Shown here: positions 58,701-64,000 of the stretch, one piece after another | How the letters are laid out: every line of letters begins with the position of its first letter | Numbering within the stretch: the first letter of the stretch is position 1 | DNA from: DATFXM01 sp035315885 | GTDB lineage: Bacteria > Acidobacteriota > Blastocatellia > UBA7656 | Assembly: GCA_035315885.1 (NCBI GenBank) | Contig: DATFXM010000178.1 | Coordinates: 1-64,000 of the forward strand | Length of the DNA stretch: 64,000 bases | Direction: 5' to 3' | Position numbers and translations under genes: made by a program | The notes under the pieces: model-generated | What the model saw: only the letters and a program-made list of their open reading frames with translations | What the model was told of the DNA's origin: nothing | Databases searched by the model: none

Positions 58701-61139
58701 GTCATGCAGGTCACGCGCAAAACCGTCGGGAGACGAAGCCCGACGCCGGTAGTACGCGGTAAGTGCAGATGCCAGCTTTTGAGCGCGCTCAAAGACAGTT
58801 TGCGAATAGAGCGAAAGGTAGTCGTCGCGCTTTGAATCGATCGCCTCACGCCCAAACTGTGCTCGCACGTCTCTGCCGGCTACGGTGCCCGCGGCCGCGA
58901 GCAAAACGCGAGCGGCGCGTTCCCGCGCGGCTTGCGCTTGCGGCTTCTCGCCGTCAAAGTCATCGATCATCACTTTGTCGAAAGTGAACTGGTGAATCTC
59001 ATAGCGAGGTGTCAAAAGCTCCTTCTCGAGATACAAGAAGACCTTTTCGAATCCGGGATGTCGATCTGAAAGCGCAAACACCGCCTCATCGACAATCTCG
59101 ATCCCAAGCGCGGCCGAGACCGGTCTGCCCGCGCGGTCGGTGACTCTAAAGTTTATCGATGCTTCTTCGCCGGGCTTGTAGGTGTCGCGTTCGGCGGAAA
59201 CTTCAACTTTGAGATCGTCTGCCGGGTCGACATAGATCAGTCGACGATCCAAAATCGGGTCTGCATCCGCAGTAATCTGGTAGGCGCGCACCTCGAGGGT
59301 GCCGAACATTCCCGCAGTCAAGTCGAGCGACAGCTCGCCGCGGCCTCCCGATGTTTCGATCGCCCTGGTGATTTGGGTCTGGCCGTTTTTTACTACGTCA
59401 ACGTAAACGGGCCCCCGCTGGCGAGTTGAAAACGTTTGCAGCTTCACCGTGTCGCCTACTTTGTAGATCGCGCGGTCAGTGCGCAGCATCAGGTTTTGTG
59501 CGCGCGGGGTGCTGTCGAGTCTCAAGTTGGCCTGCGCGGTTTTCCCTCGATCATCGGTCGCTTTCAGATCCAGATTTGCGGGATGATCGTCCGCGTGAAT
59601 TGTTATGACTGCAACGCCGCTTTCGTCGGTAGCGGTTTTCCCTCCAGGGAAATTTCCGGTGATTGTGGTGCAAGCAGGGCCGCCGCCCGGATAAGACGTC
59701 AAAATGTAGACTCGGTTATCGAGACCGGGGAGCAACGTTCCGCTCTCGGGCACCGCCAAGATCATGATGGGGGTCTTCGACACGATAATGTCGCGCGATT
59801 TGGTTTCCGAGTGCTGCGCTGAATCTTTCACTTCGGCGCTAATCGAAACGGGAGCGCTTCCCTGATTCGTGCTGCGGCCGGCAAAGAAATCCGGAAGCTT
59901 TGTTGAGAATTCGAAGCTCCCGGTATCGTCGGTCTTGCCGTTCACGCGACCGATTTCGGCGGTCTGAACGTCAAACGCCGTCAGCGTGAGAGCAACATTC
60001 GCATTCGCTATCGGTTTGCCAAACATGTAGCGGGCTGTGACTTTACCCGAGACGGTTTCGCCCGGTGAGTAATAGCCGGTCTGTTTTTTTGCTGCGTCAT
60101 TTCCAAGCTCGATCTCGACTTTGAACTTTGGAAGCACATAACGGTCTACGGTGACCGTCTTCTCCTGAGAGACTTGAGCTTCCTGATCGCCGAGGATTGC
60201 TCTGATGTGATAGGCACCGAAGTTCACTTCATCAGCCAGTTCGAAATCGCTGAACGCTACGCCGAAGCGATCCGTCCGACCTCGCTTCTTGAAGACTTTG
60301 TTTCCCTTCCCGTCTTCGACTTCCAACGTGATCGGCTGGTCGGCGGCAGCCGCCCTCGACGCATTGTCGAAGGCAAGCGCGCGCAGGTGCATGGTCTGAC
60401 CCGGTTGGTAGAGCGGTTTGTCGGTAGTCAAGAGGATACGCGCGCGGCGTTCCAACTGGACCGGCTGGTCGGCCACTACCGTTCCCAACGTCGTGTCGGC
60501 GGTTATGCGGATCTGATGTGATCCGAACGTCAGGGCGGGAACAGAAAAGCTTACTTGCGCGGTGCCAAACGAATCGGTTCGCCCGGTAAACAGGGTAGTA
60601 GACTGGCTGCCGCTGATCAGTTCAAGCTTGATCACGCTTCCCCTGAGAGGGCTGCTCGTCTTTGAATCTACGGTGATGACCCTGGCCGAAGCGGTCGAAC
60701 CTGCTTCATATGAACTCTGACCGAAAAACTTGACCACTGGAATGCGCAAGATCTCAGAAATGGAAACGGTCCGCGAGTCGTCACCTTCGTTGATGCGCAG
60801 ACGGTCCCAGGCGAGGTCTTCGAGTCGAACGGCCCTGTCGACGGGCAGAGAGAAGCGCCAGGATTGAATGGTTCCGGATTTCGTAACCGACTTTACAAGC
60901 TTTGAGATCGGTTTATCCGCTGGATCGAGGACCTCGATGCTTAACGAACCTTTTCCTGCCAGAGCGTCGTCATAAGGAATGTTGACCTCGAGCACGCCTT
61001 TTTTGAAGACCGCCGCAAGCTCGTTATCGGCGGCGAACACGTCTTGTTGTGGGGCCAGAGTAAATGTAAATGTTGCGGCCAGGCCTACAAGAAGCGGCAA
61101 CGCGAGCTTGAATCTTCTATTGCGAAACACGAATCTCAT
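55791..61139 (-). CDS. Alpha-2-macroglobulin family protein with two inserted domains
   Basis: A large secreted protease-trapping protein, 1782 residues from ATG 61139 (GGAGG 8 bases upstream). A signal peptide (FKLALPLLVGLAATFTFTLA) is followed by MG/beta-sandwich domains (LTTDKPLYQPGQTMHLRAL, FDNASRAAAADQPITLEVED). The bait/thioester region has the thioester motif CFEQ at Cys1294 (MPGGCFEQTSSSTYPD), followed by an alpha-alpha toroid with GYQRLVTFEVKGGGFSWFGE and a C-terminal receptor-binding-like domain. Two insertions stand out: a pseudopilin GspG-like segment around residues 770-850 (KLLEDPWGNPITG ... SAGPDGRFGTSDD) and a carboxypeptidase-regulatory Ig domain around 895-990 (ITGVVKDDKGNPIVGAVI). 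No PBP1C gene is adjacent, unlike many proteobacterial systems. Confidence 0.88.
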   Translation of the reverse strand: MRFVFRNRRFKLALPLLVGLAATFTFTLAPQQDVFAADNELAAVFKKGVLEVNIPYDDALAGKGSLSIEVLDPADKPISKLVKSVTKSGTIQSWRFSLPVDRAVRLEDLAWDRLRINEGDDSRTVSISEILRIPVVKFFGQSSYEAGSTASARVITVDSKTSSPLRGSVIKLELISGSQSTTLFTGRTDSFGTAQVSFSVPALTFGSHQIRITADTTLGTVVADQPVQLERRARILLTTDKPLYQPGQTMHLRALAFDNASRAAAADQPITLEVEDGKGNKVFKKRGRTDRFGVAFSDFELADEVNFGAYHIRAILGDQEAQVSQEKTVTVDRYVLPKFKVEIELGNDAAKKQTGYYSPGETVSGKVTARYMFGKPIANANVALTLTAFDVQTAEIGRVNGKTDDTGSFEFSTKLPDFFAGRSTNQGSAPVSISAEVKDSAQHSETKSRDIIVSKTPIMILAVPESGTLLPGLDNRVYILTSYPGGGPACTTITGNFPGGKTATDESGVAVITIHADDHPANLDLKATDDRGKTAQANLRLDSTPRAQNLMLRTDRAIYKVGDTVKLQTFSTRQRGPVYVDVVKNGQTQITRAIETSGGRGELSLDLTAGMFGTLEVRAYQITADADPILDRRLIYVDPADDLKVEVSAERDTYKPGEEASINFRVTDRAGRPVSAALGIEIVDEAVFALSDRHPGFEKVFLYLEKELLTPRYEIHQFTFDKVMIDDFDGEKPQAQAARERAARVLLAAAGTVAGRDVRAQFGREAIDSKRDDYLSLYSQTVFERAQKLASALTAYYRRRASSPDGFARDLHDFSVEEASQRKLLEDPWGNPITGDGKIVDAGASYLVFRSAGPDGRFGTSDDIEVPGYAQRDPGARMTGEFRGHVSLSRGVIPGGRAGITGVVKDDKGNPIVGAVISAQRLSSGSTAHAYADSQGQFAIANLSPGNYRLGFEHEGYRSTSYRTLALEAGSRATVDSALESRGASPVTVAVYMNRRMRFEGDFARKKDGDREMLQLQAREVGRSPARAGQGVAPEPPKAGPASRDDKPINGRGFELEGAAAAEAGAEPRVRSFFPETLYTNPNLITDGQGRASIRVPLADSITTWRITSLASTVRGAIGSATAPVKVFQDFFIDLDLPTSITEGDAVSVPVAVYNYLDSQQRVSLEIKQDPWFTLDGDTPSRQIDVKPGEVTVAYFRIKATKIGEQPLQVNARLNAAPADQPGDAISRTINVLPNGEEHAIVINERLEGAVTKQVTIPPDSIADASKILVKLYPGALSQVVEGLDSILRMPGGCFEQTSSSTYPDVLVMDYMKTSKKLTPEVQAKAEGYISLGYQRLVTFEVKGGGFSWFGEAPANKILTAYGLMEFSDMSRIHEVDPRLIQRTQAWLAGQQQPDGSFKPDTSFINEGATTHYNSDVLRITAYIGWSLASSGYQGEALERAKQFVASHLTGKEDAYTVAVVSNFATDFGKDKAWIDQSINALAAKAVESATTAYWKQDGETPTSAKNDSADLETTAMAAQALLKSGQKSGLAKKALDYLTQKKDAFGNWQTTQATILALRAFLLSFTRGTNADTAGTVAVTVDGKQVERIQIDRDSNDLLRVLDLKAYTHQGAHQVGLTFEGRGSMQYQIVGRYYTPWIRRAGPGPQEPLSIDVSYDRTRLAQDETATAKVRVQNNTAATAKMIMVDLGIPPGFEPSGDDFESLVDSSKGKSGGRLEKFTITAKQVILYFDGLNPRQRVEFSFKLRAKFPVRAQTFSSRVYEYYNPSIENKTRPVEMVVASK

Positions 61140-61491
61140 TGGGCACACCTCCAGTTTGCGCGTTGACCGCCTTGCGACCGACGCGAGCGCTTACACGGCG
61201 CTTCATGTGACTGCTAATCTCTTTGCCAGTCCGTCAGCAAATAACCCGCAGCATTGATAAGAACGCCGAGGCGGGGATCTTTTGCAGAAAAGTGCGGGGT
61301 GGAAGGCGAGGTACTGAGTGCGGAGAGCTGAGTTTTGGCCGGGTCGGATTTGTTCCCCTCTACCCACGACTAACTAAATCTGGCCTGGCTTGCGACTAAG
61401 TAGGCGGACATACGCCAACTGGCTCGAAGGCGGCGGTCGATGTCGAGTTGACACAGCAGGGGCGGAAAAATCAAAATCTCTGTTTACACAA
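61140..61491. other. Intergenic region between divergent alpha-2-macroglobulin and TPR genes
   Basis: No gene recognised. It contains a short family A-like stretch (GGTACTGAGTGCGGAGAGCTGAG near 61309-61331, 20 bases shown in parts) and must hold promoters for both genes. Confidence 0.5.
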
Positions 61492-63252
61492 ATGGGCAAA
61501 CAAAACGCAGTTCTTTATGGCTTACCTTGCTCGACCAGGACGTTGCTCCTCTATTCGAGCTTACCGAAACACGTCACTTTTCTGGCGACGTTGATCCTCA
61601 TCATCGACCTCATTATCACCACCGGAGGAGTAGCGCGAGGGGCGGCGACCGACATCATCGTGGTCATGCCCTTCGAAAACACCTCCGGGCGTGCTGAATA
61701 CAACTGGGTGGGTGAGAGCTTTGCTGCGTCCCTTTCGGACCTGCTCGACAAGCCTGGCCTTGTCGGAATCCGACCCGACGAACGAAATGTAGCGTACAAA
61801 CAGGAGGGTTTGCCGCCCACCGCGATTCTTACTCGCGCCACGATGATCAAAATAGCGGAGCGCGCGGGCGCCAATCTTGTAGTGATGGGCACTTATCGCA
61901 TAGCAGGCGAGGGACGCGATAGCACCATAACCGTCACCGCCAGAGTGGTCGACATTCGTGAAGGCAGACTGATCGGTAAGGAATACAATAGGGGCGGTCC
62001 GCTTGTAGACCTGCAAAAGATGCAAGGCGACCTGGCTTACGAGATCCTTTATCAGCACAATCCCGCGTTGCCGTTCTCGCGCGATCAGATCACTTCGGAC
62101 GCGAGCGTCGCCCCGATAGGTGCGTTCGAAAACTTCATCAAGGCCACCCTCACCCACGATCGCGACGCCAAGATCAATTTTCTTCAGCACGCGATGAAGG
62201 AATTCTCGGAGAAGACCAAATCAGAATATTTGCCCGCGATATTCGAGTTGGCGCGAATACACTACGAGGCGGGTGAACATAAGGAGGCGGCGGAGCAGCT
62301 CGCAGTCATCGCCGAAAAGGATCCTCGTTACGACGAGGCGCAGTTCTATCTGGGGGCGGCTCAACAATCGCTTGGTCAGACAGACGTGGCCCTCAAGACC
62401 TATCAAAAGCTCGCCGCGCGGCTTCCGCTTTTCGAGGTCTACAACAACATCGGGGTCTTGCTGTTGCGTGAGAAGAAAAACAAAGAAGCGATAGATCACC
62501 TCAAGCCGGCTCTTGATGCCGCACCGAGAGACACCGACACGATGTTCAACCTGGGATACGCCCAGTTTGTGTCCCGCGATTTCACCGCGGCGGCGAAAAC
62601 ATTGCAGCAGGAGACGAAGCTGCGTCCGGCCGATGGCGAAGCGTTCTACCTACTCGCAAAGTCGTTGGGCGCGGCCGGAGATCAAGCAGGAGCAGCCTCG
62701 GCTTCAGATCAGGCAAAGAAACTAGCTCAGGCTTACGCGCAGTGGGAGACAAAGGGTCTGCCGGATCTCACTCGATTCAAGACCAGCTTCAGCAAGATCA
62801 ACTACTACCGATACAAGCGCGACCAGGACGATAGGCTGAACGCGCAGACCCAAATCTCGAGCCTGACTCCGCAGGTGGAACAACTACTGGAGAAGGCTAG
62901 AAACGCATTCAACGGCGGTCGGGATGAAGACGCTCTTGCGGATCTTGGCAAGCTGCTGCAAACAGCGCCTCAGAATTATGAGGCGCACCTGTTGATGGCG
63001 CGGGTGTACGAAAGGCGCGGAGATTTTGAGCGCGCGGTGAACGCGTTGAAGGCGGCGATCTTCTGGAACCCGCGGCTTGTTGCGGCTCATGTGCTGTTGG
63101 GCAGGATTGCGGTGCTGAAGAATGACTGTGCTACGGCGGAGAATGAATCGAGCCGCGCGCTGCACCTGGACCCGAACGACACGTCGGCACAGGCGCTCAA
63201 GCGGCTGATCGACGAGAAGTGCCCAGCTAAGGGAAGTTCCGGTTCTGAGTAA
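61492..63252 (+). CDS. Membrane/periplasmic TPR protein with FlgO/CsgG-like N-terminal domain
   Basis: ATG 61492 gives 586 residues; a TTG at 61390 in the same frame is possible, and no ribosome site decides. A signal or membrane segment (HVTFLATLILIIDLIITTGGVARG) is followed by a domain (~50-190) reading IIVVMPFENTSGRAEYNWVGESFAASLSDLL ... GANLVVMGTYRI, the pattern of FlgO/CsgG-type nucleotide-binding-like proteins. At least eight TPR units follow (e.g. LARIHYEAGEHKEAAEQLAVIAEKDPRYDEA, LGYAQFVSRDFTAAAKTLQQE, LLMARVYERRGDFERAVNALKAAI). It is a probable scaffold in the periplasm. Confidence 0.82.
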   Translation: MGKQNAVLYGLPCSTRTLLLYSSLPKHVTFLATLILIIDLIITTGGVARGAATDIIVVMPFENTSGRAEYNWVGESFAASLSDLLDKPGLVGIRPDERNVAYKQEGLPPTAILTRATMIKIAERAGANLVVMGTYRIAGEGRDSTITVTARVVDIREGRLIGKEYNRGGPLVDLQKMQGDLAYEILYQHNPALPFSRDQITSDASVAPIGAFENFIKATLTHDRDAKINFLQHAMKEFSEKTKSEYLPAIFELARIHYEAGEHKEAAEQLAVIAEKDPRYDEAQFYLGAAQQSLGQTDVALKTYQKLAARLPLFEVYNNIGVLLLREKKNKEAIDHLKPALDAAPRDTDTMFNLGYAQFVSRDFTAAAKTLQQETKLRPADGEAFYLLAKSLGAAGDQAGAASASDQAKKLAQAYAQWETKGLPDLTRFKTSFSKINYYRYKRDQDDRLNAQTQISSLTPQVEQLLEKARNAFNGGRDEDALADLGKLLQTAPQNYEAHLLMARVYERRGDFERAVNALKAAIFWNPRLVAAHVLLGRIAVLKNDCATAENESSRALHLDPNDTSAQALKRLIDEKCPAKGSSGSE

Positions 63253-63345
63253 CGACCCCGAAGGAGTTGAAGAAGGTGAATGACTCTCGTTGTACTTGTT
63301 GCCTTCTGCAACCCCTTCGGGGTTGTTTACTCAGTTAGAACTCGG
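63250..63345 (+). terminator. Terminator after TPR gene
   Basis: CCCCGAAGGAGTTGAAGAAGG on the left (shown as two parts, 63257 on) pairs with CCTTCTGCAACCCCTTCGGGG on the right, followed by TTGTTT. The arms are long but imperfect. A family A fragment (AACTCGGTACTCAGAACT) follows at 63338-63355. Confidence 0.7.
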
Positions 63346-63354
63346 TACTCAGAA

Positions 63355-63966
63355 CTATCCGACGTCTCCTGACAACAGCAACTGAGGCACTTGCACAAAA
63401 CAGTAGCCGCAGTCCGACGGATTCAAGTCGAAAACCCATACCAAGTCGTACCGATCATCCGGCCACTCTGATGGAACTGGATTCGAGTTTGACGAGCTGA
63501 TCGGTAAGTGCCGCGCGATGTCAGGGATATGCTCGTGGTCCCAGCAGATCAGTACCGGGCCGTTCTTTTCCATTGCCGAACCGGCTACCTTGCTTTCCTC
63601 GCCCCGCGCAAACTTGAAGTTAACGGATACTTTTTGCGCGAGCTTTTCAATTAACGGGGAAACGGTTTGCTGCGGGCGATCGCTGGCGTTTCCTTTTGTC
63701 GTTTGCGATGCATATATAAATGAAGGCACTGAGATTTGCGGGTTCTGTGGCTCGCCTAACGAAGGCGCAAAGAAAACCACAAGCGCGCCGGCACGCTGCC
63801 ACCCTACGACAGTAAGAGATTCCTTGTCGTGATCGCCATTTTCGTTTATGCCGTGCGGCGGCGGATTGTTCGGAGGCTTTTCGGCATGCCGTATGAGCAT
63901 GATCTTCGGCGCTGCGGGATGGTTTGAACCAGCCATACTATGTTGACTCATCAAAGGACGTTCCAT
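63355..63966 (-). CDS. Histidine-phosphatase-family (phosphoglycerate mutase-like) protein
   Basis: A protein of 203 residues from ATG 63966 (alternatives 63951 and 63936). The phosphoacceptor motif is IMLIRHAEKP (His of R-H-A-E), and a second conserved His is in VLICWDHEHIPDIA near residue 145. The middle carries the catalytic arginine candidates (FARGEES). The C-terminal segment (DDRYDLVWVFDLNP) is typical of the SixA/fungal-like branch with short substrates. Both enzyme and pseudo-enzyme forms exist; substrate unknown. Confidence 0.75.
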   Translation of the reverse strand: MERPLMSQHSMAGSNHPAAPKIMLIRHAEKPPNNPPPHGINENGDHDKESLTVVGWQRAGALVVFFAPSLGEPQNPQISVPSFIYASQTTKGNASDRPQQTVSPLIEKLAQKVSVNFKFARGEESKVAGSAMEKNGPVLICWDHEHIPDIARHLPISSSNSNPVPSEWPDDRYDLVWVFDLNPSDCGYCFVQVPQLLLSGDVG

Positions 63967-64000
63967 TCTCAAGGCGGTGCTATCCTACTCCCCACCGCCC

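Overview
The window looks like chromosome of a free-living Gram-negative bacterium. The best guess is the phylum Acidobacteriota, class Blastocatellia. This rests on gene content: an Oar-type TonB-dependent receptor with an N-terminal carboxypeptidase-regulatory domain, a secreted subtilase with a GFLLSD repeat tail, a large alpha-2-macroglobulin, secreted proteins with GIGTT-N-P tail-fibre-like repeats, and a propionyl/methylmalonyl-CoA gene set. No rRNA is present, so the placement is inference.

Layout. 1-5.6 kb: truncated psuG, glgC, a CurA-like reductase and a secreted subtilase. 6.2-8.4 kb: a pheA-aroF operon behind what reads as a complete Phe-codon transcription attenuator with a leader peptide too short for ordinary gene callers; I consider this the best find in the window. 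8.6-11.8 kb: Tat-exported vanadium haloperoxidase and an MFS exporter. 12.2-15.5 kb: a same-strand module of Hsp20, a small protein, an F/Q/G/P-rich low-complexity protein and a ClpB-like AAA+ protein whose Walker A, Walker B and arginine-finger residues are all altered. 15.6-18 kb: a beta-hydroxyacid dehydrogenase, a DapF homologue in which both catalytic cysteines are serine, and a small membrane protein. 18-24.2 kb (minus strand): sugar kinase, TPR protein, MTA phosphorylase, parvulin, methylmalonyl-CoA epimerase, MeaB and acyl-CoA dehydrogenase. 24.5-27.5 kb (minus): GntR regulator, deoxyhypusine synthase-like protein, MscL with a zinc ribbon, and a SIS-domain isomerase. 27.6-31.9 kb: an operator-like palindrome, a structured leader, a TonB receptor and purN. 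32.5-39.5 kb: glycine-zipper protein, uvrC, a secreted protein, an OmpA lipoprotein, a PfkB kinase, grpE, a decayed dnaJ and tRNA-Lys. 39.8-48.8 kb: glgP, a secreted kinase-like protein, an MHS transporter, VOC and ROK proteins and sthA. 48.9-55.6 kb: two zinc-ribbon paralogues flank a roughly 5 kb island bounded by tRNA-Glu and a degenerate copy of its 3' end; it holds gene fragments, a tail-fibre-like secreted protein and a prepilin-like protein. 55.8-64 kb: alpha-2-macroglobulin, a TPR protein and a histidine-phosphatase-family protein.

Four dispersed intergenic repeat families recur. A is CTGAGT-type hairpins. B is GAAGGGGCGAATGGGCG...GCGTCTCCGCGTCGCCCC elements. C is telomere-like GGGTTTCGGGTTTAGGG inverted arrays. 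D is long GCGCAAAG hairpins. Most lie at gene 3' ends, often between convergent genes, so some may act as terminators; one has replaced the natural C-terminus of PsuG.

The glycogen genes glgC and glgP sit at opposite ends of the window rather than in one operon. The aromatic amino-acid operon is the only pathway unit whose regulation can be read directly from the DNA.
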